Shown in pieces: positions 42,809 through 52,123 of a DNA stretch of 64,000 nucleotides. The stretch is from JASHPR01 sp963808705 (GTDB lineage: Bacteria > Actinomycetota > Actinomycetes > Streptosporangiales > Streptosporangiaceae), in contig CAWEHB010000008.1 of the NCBI GenBank assembly GCA_963808705.1, forward strand, positions 434,001 to 498,000, in the 5' to 3' direction. The position numbers and the translations under genes are program-made. The notes under the pieces were generated by a model that made no database searches, had not been told where the DNA came from, and was given only the letters and a program-made list of their open reading frames with translations. Every line of letters begins with the position of its first letter. Position 1 is the first letter of the stretch.

Positions 42809-45469
42809 CTACGCTCCGATCAGCGGGAGCGGCGGCCGGGAGCCCCGCACCGAGGCGCAAACTCCGTCGCTGGCCAGCGCCGCGGCTATGCGTTCCGGCT
42901 CCGGGTTGGCATAGGTCGTCGTCCGCTGTCGCATCGGGCGCCCGGTCGGGGCGACCATCGCGGTCAGCTGGCTGATGGTCTTGAACGAGCCGTTCTGCGA
43001 TCCGGCCATCCGGCTGATGGTCTCCTCCATCAGGGTGCCGCCCAGGTCGTTGGCGCCGCCGGTGAGCATCGCGCGGCAGGCCTCGTCGCCCAGCTTCACC
43101 CAGGAGCACTGGATGTTGCCGATCGCGCCGTGCAGCAGCAGCCGGGACACCGCGTGCACCGCCCGGTTCTCCCGGAGCGTGGGACCGGGGCGGGCCAGCC
43201 CGGCCAGGTAGATCGGCGAGCTGGCGTGCACGAACGGCAGCAGCACGAATTCGGTGAAGCCGCCGGTGCGCTCCTGGATCCCGCGGATCACCCGCAGGTG
43301 CCCTACCCAGTGCGCGGGCGTGTCCACGTGCCCGTACATCATCGTCGCCGAGGTCGGGAGGCCGAGCTCGTGCGCGGTGGTGATCACCTCGATCCAGGCC
43401 GCGGCCGGCAGCTTGCCCTTGGTCAGCACCCAGCGGACGTCGTCGTCCAGGATCTCGGCCGCGGTGCCCGGCAGCGAGTCCACGCCGGCCGCGCGAGCCG
43501 CGGTCAGCCACTCCCGGACCGCCAGGCCGGTACGCGACGCCCCGTTCATCACCTCCATCGGCGAGAACGCGTGCAGGTGGAGTTGCGGGCAGCGCCGCTT
43601 CACCTCGGCGGCCAGGTCGAAGTAGGCGGTGCCGGGCAGGTCCGGGTGGATGCCGCCCTGCATGCACACCTCGGTGGCCCCGGCCTGCCACGCCTCCTGC
43701 GCCCGGTCGCCGACCTGCGCGAGCGACAGCGTGTAGGCGTCGGCGTCGGTGCGCCGCTGGGCGAAGGCGCAGAACCGGCAGCCGGTGTAGCACACGTTCG
43801 TGAAGTTGATGTTGCGGTCCACCACGTAGGTGACGTCGTCGCCGGCCGCGTCCCGGCGCACCGCGTCGGCCAGCCCGGCGAGCGCCTCGAGCTCCGCGCC
43901 GTCCGCGTCGAGCAGGGCCAGCGCCTCGGCGTCGGAGAGCCCCGCGGGGTCCTGCTCGGCCCGGCGGAGCGCCGCGAGCACCTCGGCGCGCAGCCGCCGC
44001 GGGGCCGCGCCGCCCGGCGCCTGGCGCCGGGCCGCGGGCTCGATCCGGGTGCCCACCTCGGCCCAGTCGCCGTACACCTCGGCGAAGTCGTCGCGGCGGT
44101 CCTGGGTGCGGCCGACCGTGTCGATCGTGACGTGCAGGTCGGTCCGGCCCGCGGCCTCGCCCCAGCCGCCGTCGGGCTCCTGCCAGCGCCGCCCGCGCGG
44201 CGTCGCGTCCGCGCGCGCCAGCCCCGTCGCCGGGTCGGCCAGCGCCGCGACGTGCGGGGCGACCCGGGGGTCGAGCCACGGCTCCCCGAGGTAACCGGGG
44301 TACACCGTCAGCCGCTCCCGCAGCTGGAAGCCCCCGGCCGCGGTGCGCTCGGCCAGCTCGTCAATCTGCGGCCAGGGGCGTTCCGGATTCACGTGGTCCG
44401 GGGTCAGCGGCGAGACCCCGCCCCAGTCGTCGATGCCCGCGGCCAGGATCATCCGGTACTGGTCGCCGATCAGGTTCGGCGGGGCCTGGATCCGCGCGCC
44501 CGGGCCCAGGACCAGCCTGGTCACGGCGATCGTCGCGGCCAGGTCGTCCAGCTCGGCGTCGGGCACCCCGCGCATCGGCGTGTCCGGCTTGGCCCGGAAG
44601 TTCTGCACGATGACTTCCTGGATGCCGCCGTACTCGCGGGCGACCTTGCGGATCGCGAAGATCGAATCCGCGCGCTCGGCCACGGTCTCGCCGATGCCGA
44701 TCAGGATTCCTGTCGTGAACGGGACGCTACTGCGGCCGGCGTCCTCCAGCACCCGCAGCCGGACCGCGGGGTCCTTGTCCGGGCTGCCGAAGTGTGGCGC
44801 GCCCCGCTCGGTGAACAGGCGCCGGGCCGTGGTCTCCAGCATCATGCCCATGGACGGCGCGACCGGCTTGAGCCGCTGGAAGTCCTGCCAGGTCAGCACG
44901 CCCGGGTTGAGGTGCGGCAGCAGGCCGGTCTCCTCGAGCACGGCGATGGCCATGGCCCGGACGTAGGACAGGGTGTCGTCGTAGCCGTGGGCGTCCAGCC
45001 ACTCCCGGGCCGGGCGCCACCGGTCCTCCGGCCGGTCACCCAGCGTGAACAGCGCCTCCTTGCAGCCGAGCGCCGCGCCCCGGGCCGCGATGTCGACGAC
45101 CTCGTCCGGCGACAGGTAGGGGCTGGCCACCCGGCCGGGCACCGTGGCGAACGTGCAGTAGCCGCACCGGTCCCGGCACAGCCGGGTCAGCGGGATGAAG
45201 ACCTTGCGGGAGTAGGTGATGATGCCGGGCCGGCCCGCGCGCTCCAGCCCGGCGTCCCTGGCCCGCGAGGCATGGCCGAGGAGCTCGCCGAGCTGATCGC
45301 CGCTGGCCTGCAGCAGGGTCGCCGCCTCGCCCTGGTCCAGGGTCTTGCCGTCCCTGGCCCGGGCCAGGCAGCGGCGCAGCGCGCTGCCGGACGGGCGGGG
45401 CTCGGTGGCGGGGGTCGGTGGCTCCGGGCGGGGGGGCGGGGTGGTGGGCCCGTCGACGCTCATGGCCAC
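42809..45469 (-). CDS. fbiC: FbiC: Fo synthase (CofG-CofH fusion)
   Basis: 886 residues. Makes the deazaflavin Fo from tyrosine and a ribityl-pyrimidine by two radical-SAM reactions. N-terminal CofG-like half: cluster motif CRDRCGYCTF and TLGDRPEDRW, FTTGILIGIGET. C-terminal CofH-like half: cluster motif CYTGCRFCAF, CMQGGIHPDLPGTAYFDL, and MMYGHVDTPAHWVGHLRVIR, with GGTLMEETISRMAGS at the end. The N-terminal 30 residues are Pro/Thr-rich and G/C-run encoded. Alternative starts ATG 45469 and 45463. Separate from fbiAB and convergent with them, whereas in mycobacteria fbiC is at a distant locus. Confidence 0.96.
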   Translation of the reverse strand: MAMSVDGPTTPPPRPEPPTPATEPRPSGSALRRCLARARDGKTLDQGEAATLLQASGDQLGELLGHASRARDAGLERAGRPGIITYSRKVFIPLTRLCRDRCGYCTFATVPGRVASPYLSPDEVVDIAARGAALGCKEALFTLGDRPEDRWRPAREWLDAHGYDDTLSYVRAMAIAVLEETGLLPHLNPGVLTWQDFQRLKPVAPSMGMMLETTARRLFTERGAPHFGSPDKDPAVRLRVLEDAGRSSVPFTTGILIGIGETVAERADSIFAIRKVAREYGGIQEVIVQNFRAKPDTPMRGVPDAELDDLAATIAVTRLVLGPGARIQAPPNLIGDQYRMILAAGIDDWGGVSPLTPDHVNPERPWPQIDELAERTAAGGFQLRERLTVYPGYLGEPWLDPRVAPHVAALADPATGLARADATPRGRRWQEPDGGWGEAAGRTDLHVTIDTVGRTQDRRDDFAEVYGDWAEVGTRIEPAARRQAPGGAAPRRLRAEVLAALRRAEQDPAGLSDAEALALLDADGAELEALAGLADAVRRDAAGDDVTYVVDRNINFTNVCYTGCRFCAFAQRRTDADAYTLSLAQVGDRAQEAWQAGATEVCMQGGIHPDLPGTAYFDLAAEVKRRCPQLHLHAFSPMEVMNGASRTGLAVREWLTAARAAGVDSLPGTAAEILDDDVRWVLTKGKLPAAAWIEVITTAHELGLPTSATMMYGHVDTPAHWVGHLRVIRGIQERTGGFTEFVLLPFVHASSPIYLAGLARPGPTLRENRAVHAVSRLLLHGAIGNIQCSWVKLGDEACRAMLTGGANDLGGTLMEETISRMAGSQNGSFKTISQLTAMVAPTGRPMRQRTTTYANPEPERIAAALASDGVCASVRGSRPPLPLIGA

Positions 45470-45526
45470 CAGCCTAAGCTGGCGTCACCCGGCGACCCCG
45501 GCCCGGCCGCCGGGCGCGCGCCCCGA

Positions 45527-45778
45527 TCAGGGCCAGTAACCACGGGACCTGAACGTCACGTCCGCGATGTCGGACTCCGCCGCGGATGGCCGGTCGCCGG
45601 CCGCCCGCGGCGGGAGCAGCGGCGGATCCCAGCCCTCGGACCCCGGCGGGTCCCAGGGCGGGTCCCAGGCGACGGACTCGGGCGGATCCCAGGCGCCCGG
45701 CCTGGACAGCCTGGCCAGCGCGCCCAGGCCGGCCCGCTGCTCACGCGCGAATGCGTCAAGAGGCGCTTCCAGCTCCAT
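45527..45778 (-). CDS. Small WDPP-repeat protein, possible
   Basis: 83 residues: MELEAPLDAFAREQRAGLGALARL, then a Trp-Asp-Pro-Pro repeat region (AWDPPESVAWDPPWDPP, GWDPPLLPP), then SDIADVTFRSRGYWP. No family is recognised. No clear ribosome-binding site precedes ATG 45778; a TAA lies nine bases upstream in frame, so the start cannot be much earlier. It is 57 bp upstream of fbiC in the same direction. The amphipathic N-terminal segment, acidic/aromatic tail and in-frame WDPP repetition favour a real short gene, but chance cannot be excluded. Confidence 0.4.
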   Translation of the reverse strand: MELEAPLDAFAREQRAGLGALARLSRPGAWDPPESVAWDPPWDPPGSEGWDPPLLPPRAAGDRPSAAESDIADVTFRSRGYWP

Positions 45779-45831
45779 GTCCGCATATTAACTGATGTAG
45801 TAGATATCACCGAGGAGAATCAGCCATCTGG

Positions 45832-46755
45832 CTAGAAGTCACGGTACTCCCGGACGGCCAGCCTGGGCCCGCGACGCGGCGGCCGCGCTCCGCTCAGCTC
45901 CACCAGCCGGGTGGCCCGGTACCGGTGGCCGGCGTACGGCGCCAGCAGTTCCAGCATGCCCGCGTCGTCCACGACCCGGCCGGCCAGCGCCCAGCCGACC
46001 ACGGCGGGAAGGTGGTAGTCGCCGACGCTGACGGCGTCCGCGTCGCCGCAGGCGCGCTGCCTGACCTCGGCCGACGTCCAGGGCCCGATGCCGGGCAGCG
46101 ACCGCAGCCTGCGATCAGCGTCGGCCGCGGCCATGGACCCGATCTCCTCCAGCCGCCCGGCCGCCTTCGCCGCGGCCGCGATCGCGGCGGCGCGTACCGC
46201 CTCGACGCCCGCCCGGTGCCAGTCCCAGGACGGGATCTGCGCCCAGGTCCGCGCGTCCGGGATGACCCGCATGCCAGCCGGGGCAGGCCCGGGGGCAGGC
46301 AGGCCGAAGTGGCACAGCAGGTGCCGCCAGGCGCGGCGAGCCTCGGCGCCCACCACCTTCTGCTCCAGGACCGCAGGGATCAGCGCCTCGAGGACGCGTC
46401 CGGACCGGCCGATCCGGGCCCCGCGACAGCGTCCGGCCATCTCGCGCAGCACCGGGTGCACCGGAACGAAACCAGCCTGGTCGTCCCGGTCGCCAAGCTG
46501 GGACGGCAGCGCCTCCAGGAGCCAGCCCGCGCCCGGTCCCCACGCGGTCGCGGCGACCAGGGTGCCGTGGCCTGCGGGCCGGCCGCTCACCCGCAGCGTG
46601 CCGGGGCCATCGGGGGTCAGCGACGTGCGCCACACGGCGCCCGCATCGTCCAGCCGGAAGGCCGGATCCCGCGCCCCGCGGCAATGCACGGACAGGACGA
46701 GCCGCACGTCAACGGGATACGGCGGGCTCCATTCCCGGGCGAGGGCCTTAGGCAT
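45832..46755 (-). CDS. AlkA-type DNA-3-methyladenine glycosylase II
   Basis: 307 residues of the HhH-GPD superfamily. The N-terminal half has the AlkA/Ogg1-like beta domain; the C-terminal half has VLEALIPAVLEQKVVGAEARRAWRHL, then the hairpin-helix-hairpin LRSLPGIGPWTSAEVRQRACGDADAVSVGDYHLPA with the catalytic Asp in GDYHL. Removes alkylated purines to start base excision repair. The start codon overlaps the stop of the upstream pyrophosphorylase gene by eight bases, so the two are coupled despite unrelated roles. Third alkylation-repair type protein in the window. Confidence 0.9.
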   Translation of the reverse strand: MPKALAREWSPPYPVDVRLVLSVHCRGARDPAFRLDDAGAVWRTSLTPDGPGTLRVSGRPAGHGTLVAATAWGPGAGWLLEALPSQLGDRDDQAGFVPVHPVLREMAGRCRGARIGRSGRVLEALIPAVLEQKVVGAEARRAWRHLLCHFGLPAPGPAPAGMRVIPDARTWAQIPSWDWHRAGVEAVRAAAIAAAAKAAGRLEEIGSMAAADADRRLRSLPGIGPWTSAEVRQRACGDADAVSVGDYHLPAVVGWALAGRVVDDAGMLELLAPYAGHRYRATRLVELSGARPPRRGPRLAVREYRDF

Positions 46756-47851
46756 CCGTGGAGAACCGGACCGAGGTAGGGCCGATCTCCACGCCGGGCC
46801 AGACCCGGAGCCCGCGGGCGAGCTCGTTGCCGGATGCGATGCGGGCCCCGTCGCCGATCACGACCCCGTCCAGGACCGCCCCGTCGTCGATCCGCGCGCC
46901 GCGGCCGATCGCGCTCGACCTGATCACGGCCCCCGGGCCGACGACCGCGCCGTCGAACAGCACGCTGCCGTCGACCTCGGCGCCGGGGCCGACGTGAGCG
47001 CCCGCGCCGATGACCGAGCCGCCGCCGACCCTGGCCTCGGGCGCGATGACGGCCCCGGGCAGCGCCAGGGCCTGCCCGCACGGGCCGGGCAGCGCCGGCG
47101 AGGCCAGCCTCCCGAGCACCAGGTCGCACGAGCCGCGCACGAACGCTTCCGGGGTCCCGACGTCGAGCCAGTACGCGGTGTCCACGTGACCGAGGATCAG
47201 CTCGCCGCGGCTGATCAGCCCGGGGAACGTCTCCCGTTCCACCGACACCCGGCCCAGCGGGATCTGGTCGATGACGCGCCGGGTGAAGACATAGCAGCCG
47301 GCGTTGATCCGGTTGGTCACCGGGTGCGGCGTCTTCTCCAGGAACGCCGTGACCCGGCCGTCGGCGTCGGTCGGCACGCAGCCGAACCGGGCCGGATCCG
47401 GGACCTCGACCAGGTGCAGGGTCACCGCGGCGCCGGCCTTCTCGTGCGCCGTCACCTGCGCGGCCAGGTCGTGGCCGGACAGGACGTCGCCGTTCAGCAC
47501 CACCACGGGGTCGTCCGGGCCGCCGCGCAGGCCGGACGCGGCGTTGCGGATCGCGCCGCCGGTATCGAGCGGGGACTTCTCCTGGATGTAGGAGACCTCC
47601 AGGCCGAACGATGAGCCGTCCCCGAGGCACTCGGCGAACATCTGCGCCCGGTAGAAGGTGGCCATCAGCACGCGGGTGATCCCGGACGCGGCCGCCTTCG
47701 CCAGCTGGTGCGCGAGGAAGGGGACCCCGGCGGTCGGCAGCAGCGGCTTGGGGGTCGCGATGGTCAGCGGGCGCAGCCGCGTGCCCTGCCCGCCGACCAG
47801 CAAGATCGCCTCGAGACCGGGGGCGTCCGGGAGGCGGGATTTACTCGGCAT
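46748..47851 (-). CDS. manC: Mannose-1-phosphate guanylyltransferase-like NDP-sugar pyrophosphorylase
   Basis: 367 residues. Nucleotidyltransferase domain: LEAILLVGGQGTRLRPLTIATPKPLLPTAGVPFL, EKSPLDTGGAIRNA, VVVLNGDVLSG and YWLDVGTPEAFV; C-terminal left-handed beta-helix with hexapeptide-like repeats (VIAPEARVGGGSVIGAGAHVGPGAEVDGSV ...). Same type as Rv3264c of M. tuberculosis, assigned as GDP-mannose pyrophosphorylase; glucose- or other sugar-1-phosphate specificity cannot be ruled out by eye. Downstream of a GT4 glycosyltransferase gene (11-bp gap), and functionally after ManB. Confidence 0.85.
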   Translation of the reverse strand: MPSKSRLPDAPGLEAILLVGGQGTRLRPLTIATPKPLLPTAGVPFLAHQLAKAAASGITRVLMATFYRAQMFAECLGDGSSFGLEVSYIQEKSPLDTGGAIRNAASGLRGGPDDPVVVLNGDVLSGHDLAAQVTAHEKAGAAVTLHLVEVPDPARFGCVPTDADGRVTAFLEKTPHPVTNRINAGCYVFTRRVIDQIPLGRVSVERETFPGLISRGELILGHVDTAYWLDVGTPEAFVRGSCDLVLGRLASPALPGPCGQALALPGAVIAPEARVGGGSVIGAGAHVGPGAEVDGSVLFDGAVVGPGAVIRSSAIGRGARIDDGAVLDGVVIGDGARIASGNELARGLRVWPGVEIGPTSVRFSTDA

Positions 47852-47862
47852 GAGGACGCAGG

Positions 47863-48999
47863 CTACTCGCGTCCCTGCGCGGCCGCACGCTCGTAGGACG
47901 CCATGTGCGCCTCCGCCGAGGCCGCCCAGGTGAACTCGAGCGCCCGCGCGTGGCCGGCGGCGCCCAGCGCCTGCCTGCGGGCCGGGTCGTCGAGCAGGGA
48001 CCGGAGCGCGGTGCGGATGCTGGCGGCGTCCGGCTCGGTGTAGGCCACTGCGTCCCCCCCCACCTCGGGCAGCGATGTCCGGTGCGTGGTCAGCACCGGC
48101 GCGCCCGAGGCCATGGCCTCGAGCACCGGCAGCCCGAACCCCTCGCCCGTGCTCGGGAACGCCACGACCAGCGCCCCGCCGAGGAAGCCGGGGAGATCGG
48201 TGAAGTGCAGGTACCCCGGCCGCACCAGGCGCAGGTGGGCGGGCACGTTCGCGACCGCCTCATCCACTTCCTCGCTCCAGCCGCTGCCGCCGGCGAGGAC
48301 CAGGGCCGGCGGCTCGCCGAGATCGGCCACGGCCTCCGACCACCCGTTGATCAGGGCGGGAACGTTCTTGCGCGGCTCCAGCGTGCCGAGGTAAGCGACG
48401 TAGGGCTTGCCGTGCAGGCCGAGCCGGTCGGAGACCTGGCGGCGCTTGTCCTCGGCCGGCTCGTGGAACTGCGCGTGGTCGACGCCGTGGTAGGCGACGT
48501 CGATCCGGGTCGGGTCCGCGCCGAGCGCGCGGACGAGCTCGTCCCTGGTGGCCTTGGACGGGACGATGAGCCGGGTGGCGCGGCGGGCCGTGGTGCGGAT
48601 CGCCGACTTGTAGAACGTCGCGGTCACCGGGCTGTGGGCGTCCGGCTCGGTGAAGAACGTCAGGTCGTGAATGGTCACCACGATGGGCGCACCGGGCCGC
48701 AGCGGCATCGAGTAGTGCGGGGCGTGGATGACGTCCGCGCCGACCTGCTGGGCCACCAGCGGCAGGCCGCTCTGCTCCCAGGCCAGCCGGGCGGGCCGGT
48801 GGGCGATGGCCGGCGGGCCGGCGACGATCCGCGCGCTCGGGACGAGGCGGCCGTACTTCTCCTCGTCGGCGCGCTGGCAGGCCACGGCCAGGTCGGCCCC
48901 TGCCGCGCCCAGGGCGCAGACCAGTCCGTCGACGTAACGGCCGAGCGCGCCGCGATCCGCGGGCACAGCGGTCGCGTCAACAAGCACACGAGGCGCCAC
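47863..48999 (-). CDS. GT4-family glycosyltransferase
   Basis: 378 residues from GTG 48999 (VAPRVLVDATAVPADRG); an upstream GTG at 49083 is possible, but a strong hairpin lies between. GT-B fold: ALGRYVDGLVCALGAAG, ADVIHAPHYSMPLRPG, HDLTFFTEPDAHSP, the second domain KPYVAYLGTLEPRKNVPALINGW, LVRPGYLHFTDLPGFLGGALVVAFPSTGEGFGLPVLEAMASGAPVLTTH with the E-x7-E donor motif. Probably a mannosyl- or rhamnosyltransferase of envelope glycan synthesis, cytosolic face. Starts a GT4-manC-glycosylase transcription unit. Confidence 0.88.
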   Translation of the reverse strand: MAPRVLVDATAVPADRGALGRYVDGLVCALGAAGADLAVACQRADEEKYGRLVPSARIVAGPPAIAHRPARLAWEQSGLPLVAQQVGADVIHAPHYSMPLRPGAPIVVTIHDLTFFTEPDAHSPVTATFYKSAIRTTARRATRLIVPSKATRDELVRALGADPTRIDVAYHGVDHAQFHEPAEDKRRQVSDRLGLHGKPYVAYLGTLEPRKNVPALINGWSEAVADLGEPPALVLAGGSGWSEEVDEAVANVPAHLRLVRPGYLHFTDLPGFLGGALVVAFPSTGEGFGLPVLEAMASGAPVLTTHRTSLPEVGGDAVAYTEPDAASIRTALRSLLDDPARRQALGAAGHARALEFTWAASAEAHMASYERAAAQGRE

Positions 49000-49023
49000 G
49001 ACCGGTCCGGCTCCCTTCACCAG

Positions 49024-49054
49024 GCCTGCCGGGACATGCGAGACCCCGGCAGGC
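49024..49054 (-). terminator. Hairpin between UPF0182 gene and GT4 gene
   Basis: GCCTGCCGGG (49024-49033) and CCCGGCAGGC (49045-49054) form an exact 10-bp stem with an 11-base loop. It lies 144 bp after the UPF0182 stop and 25 bp before the preferred GT4 start. It is probably a terminator for the upstream gene; it also argues against the longer GT4 start. Confidence 0.65.
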
Positions 49055-49197
49055 AAACGTTCCTCTGAATGTCCCGTCAGCACCGAGCGTACGCTCTCTG
49101 CGGCGGCGGCGTGCCCGTGCGGCGGGGCGGCGGCATCGATTGGCCGTCCAGCCGCAACCAGGTCGCAACCCAGCCCCGGCGCGGGCCCCGCGGCCGG

Positions 49198-52113
49198 CTA
49201 CGGGCTGGCCGACGGGGACGGCGAGGGCGACGGCGACGGGGTGGCCGCCGGGCTGCCCTGCGCCGCGTTCCTCGCGTTGTCCAGCGCCGCCTTCATCAGG
49301 GCCAGATCCTGGCCGTAGGCCGCGAAATCGCCGCTCTTCAGGGCCGCCTGGGCCGCGTTGTAGTACGCCTCGGCCTGACCCAGGTACTTCAGCACGGCCG
49401 CGCTGGCCGGGGCGCCGTGGCTGCTCGCCGGCGGGCTGGGCCCGGTGCTCGTCGGGGCGGGCGCGGTGCCGAACACCTGGGCCAGCGCTGCGGTCAGCGT
49501 GGGCCCGTACCCGACCTGGCCGTCGTAGTACGCGAGCATGCCCTGCAGCGTCGGGTAGGACCCGGAACTGCCCGAGGCCGCCTGGGACACGTAGACGGGC
49601 TCGAAATACACCAGGCCTCCCCCGACCGGCAGCGTGATCAGGTTGCCCTGGGTCACCCGGGACCCGCCCTGCCGCAGCAGGGTCAGCGCGGAGGCCACGG
49701 TCGCGTTGGATTCAAAGTCGTTCTGGACCTGCTGCGGGCCCCGGATCGTGGTGTCCTGGGGTAGCTGCAGGACCCGGATGGTGCCGTAGCCGGCGCTCTG
49801 CGGGTTGCTGTCGACCTCCATGAACGCGGCCATGTTGGCCCGGCCGCGCGGCGTCAGCGACGTGGTCAGCGAGAACTCCGGCTGCGGCTGGCCCGGCATC
49901 GTCATCGTCAGGTAGTACGGCGGCTGGCTGGAGGCGTTGGGCGAGGTGCCGCTCGGGTCGGTGGGCACGGCCCAGAAGTTCTGCCCGCCGTAGAACTCCG
50001 GGGCCTGGGTCACGTGGTACTGCGCCAGGATCTGCCGCTGCACCTCGAACAGGACCGGCGGGTAGCGCAGGTGTGGCAGCAGGCCCTCCGGGATGGCGCT
50101 CTCCGGCTTGATCACGCCCGGGAACGCCTTCTTCCAGGCGTTGAGCACCGGGTCGTTGCCGCCCCACTGGTACAGCGTCACCGCGCCGGTGTAGGCGTTC
50201 ACCACGGCCTTGACCGAGTTGCGGATGTAATTCACCTGGTCGCCGGGGCCGACGGCCGAGCCGCCCGGGCTGTAGCTGTTCGAGCTGGCCTGCGCCAGGC
50301 TCAGCCGCTGCGAGTAGGGGTAGTTGTCGGTGGTCGTGTAGGCGTCGACCACCCAGTAGATCTGGCCGCCGACCACGACCGGGTAGGTGTTGCCGTCCAG
50401 GGTGAGGAACGGGGCCACCTTGGCCACCCGGGACAGCGGGTCCCTGATGTACATGATCTTCGAGTTGCCGTCGATGGCGCCGGACAGCAGGATGTTGAGC
50501 TCGCGGAACTTGATCGCGTACAGCACCCGGTTCAGCAGCGAGCCGACCGGGACGCCGCCGCCGCCGGTGTAGGTGGTGTTCGCCTGGCCGCTGGCGCTGG
50601 AGTTGGGGTAGTCGAGCTCGAGCTGGTGGCCGCCGACGATCGCGTAGCTCGTCTCCTGCCCGCCGAAGTACACCCGGGGCTGGCGCACGTCGAGCTCGCC
50701 GGACGGCGGGATGTCGCTTTCGGTGAACGACGGGCTGCCGCCGCTGGCCGCCGCGTTCGCGGCCGCGGCCACGAACCCGAACCCGTGGGTATAGACCAGG
50801 TGGCTGTTGATCCAGTTGTTCTGGCCGGCCGGCGGTCCTGACATGTCGCGGACGCCGACGACCATGTCTTCCGGCACGGAACTCCCCGGGACCAGGTACC
50901 GGTCGACCGAGAGCACGCCGGGGAACTTGTAGTACCCCTTGACCTGCTGGAGCTGCTGGAACGCCGCGGACACCACGCCGGGATCCAGCTGGCGCACGTC
51001 GGGGAGCGCGGCGGCCTGCCCGGCCAGCTCCGACGTGGGCTCGGACGACACCGCCGAGTACGGGGTCACCTGCACGTGCGTGAGCCCGTACGCGACGCGG
51101 GTGCTGTGGATCTCGCGGCTCAGGTACGGGCCCTCCTTGGCCAGCTCGTTGGGCTTGACCACGAACTGCTGCACGATCGCCGGGTAGACCCCGCCGATGA
51201 TGATGGCCGAGAGCACGAGCAGGCCGAACCCGACCGCGGGCAGCATCGAGTTGCGCCGGATCGCGCCGGCGAAGAACAGCGCGGCGCAGATCACCGCGAT
51301 CACCGCCAGCACGGTCTTGGCCGGCAGCACGGCGTTCACGTCCGTGTACGACGCTCCGGTCTGCACCACGCCGCGCTGCGAGAAGTCGATGCCGTACCGG
51401 TCCACCCAGTAGGCGACGGCCTTGAGCAGCACGAAGATGCCGACCAGGACGAAAAGGTGAACCCGGGCCCCCTGGGTCGCGCGCTCTCCCTTCACCTGCA
51501 GCCGCAGCCCGCCGTAGAGGTAGTGCACGACGGTGGCGGCGATCAGGGACAGCAGGATGGCCGCGAACAGGAAGCTGAGCACCATCCGGATGAACGGGTA
51601 GTCGAACACGAAGAACGAGATGTCCAGATGGAACTGCGGGTCCTTGATCCCGAACGAGGTCCGGTTGGCGAACAGCAGCCAGATCCGCCAGTCGCCCGCG
51701 GCGGCCAGGCCCGAAATGAGCCCGATCAGGCCGAGAACCACCCAGACCAGCAGCTTGCGGTGCGGATCGATCACCGTCCGGTACGCCTCAAGCCCCTGCT
51801 GCTCCGCTGACGCCGGCCGGTGCGTCGGCCGGAGCCGGTAGGCGATCCGGATGTTGACGCCGATCACCGCCATCATGAAGACCGCGGTAATCGCGAACAG
51901 CGCCCACTTGACGCCGTAGGTGGTGCCAAAGACCGACGTGTAGCGGACCGAGCGGAACCACAGGAAGTCGGTCCACACCCCGGCCGCCACGGCCACCAGC
52001 ACGATCAGCGCCACCACGGCCGCCAGGACCGGGAGCACGTACCTCGACCACCGGGGCAGCACGATCGGGCGGCCGCCTGACGGCCGGGAGCGGCCAACGG
52101 ATCGGAAGGCCAC
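49198..52113 (-). CDS. UPF0182 family membrane protein
   Basis: 971 residues, start GTG 52113 with GGGGGAG upstream. Seven or so membrane helices in the first 330 residues (for example VLPVLAAVVALIVLVAVAAG, YGVKWALFAITAVFMMAVIG), with FLWFRSVRYTSVFGT and DPQFHLDISFFVFDYPF, then a large extracytoplasmic domain with PYLSREIHSTRVAYGL, MYIRDPLSRVAKVAPFLTLDGNTYPVV and MAAFMEVDSNPQ. This is the conserved actinobacterial family of Rv3193c/Rv0064; function unknown. The C-terminus ends in a Ser-Pro repeat (SPSPSPSPS). Eleven bases downstream of the YlbL-type protease gene. Confidence 0.93.
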   Translation of the reverse strand: MAFRSVGRSRPSGGRPIVLPRWSRYVLPVLAAVVALIVLVAVAAGVWTDFLWFRSVRYTSVFGTTYGVKWALFAITAVFMMAVIGVNIRIAYRLRPTHRPASAEQQGLEAYRTVIDPHRKLLVWVVLGLIGLISGLAAAGDWRIWLLFANRTSFGIKDPQFHLDISFFVFDYPFIRMVLSFLFAAILLSLIAATVVHYLYGGLRLQVKGERATQGARVHLFVLVGIFVLLKAVAYWVDRYGIDFSQRGVVQTGASYTDVNAVLPAKTVLAVIAVICAALFFAGAIRRNSMLPAVGFGLLVLSAIIIGGVYPAIVQQFVVKPNELAKEGPYLSREIHSTRVAYGLTHVQVTPYSAVSSEPTSELAGQAAALPDVRQLDPGVVSAAFQQLQQVKGYYKFPGVLSVDRYLVPGSSVPEDMVVGVRDMSGPPAGQNNWINSHLVYTHGFGFVAAAANAAASGGSPSFTESDIPPSGELDVRQPRVYFGGQETSYAIVGGHQLELDYPNSSASGQANTTYTGGGGVPVGSLLNRVLYAIKFRELNILLSGAIDGNSKIMYIRDPLSRVAKVAPFLTLDGNTYPVVVGGQIYWVVDAYTTTDNYPYSQRLSLAQASSNSYSPGGSAVGPGDQVNYIRNSVKAVVNAYTGAVTLYQWGGNDPVLNAWKKAFPGVIKPESAIPEGLLPHLRYPPVLFEVQRQILAQYHVTQAPEFYGGQNFWAVPTDPSGTSPNASSQPPYYLTMTMPGQPQPEFSLTTSLTPRGRANMAAFMEVDSNPQSAGYGTIRVLQLPQDTTIRGPQQVQNDFESNATVASALTLLRQGGSRVTQGNLITLPVGGGLVYFEPVYVSQAASGSSGSYPTLQGMLAYYDGQVGYGPTLTAALAQVFGTAPAPTSTGPSPPASSHGAPASAAVLKYLGQAEAYYNAAQAALKSGDFAAYGQDLALMKAALDNARNAAQGSPAATPSPSPSPSPSASP

Positions 52114-52123
52114 GTCTCCCCCT

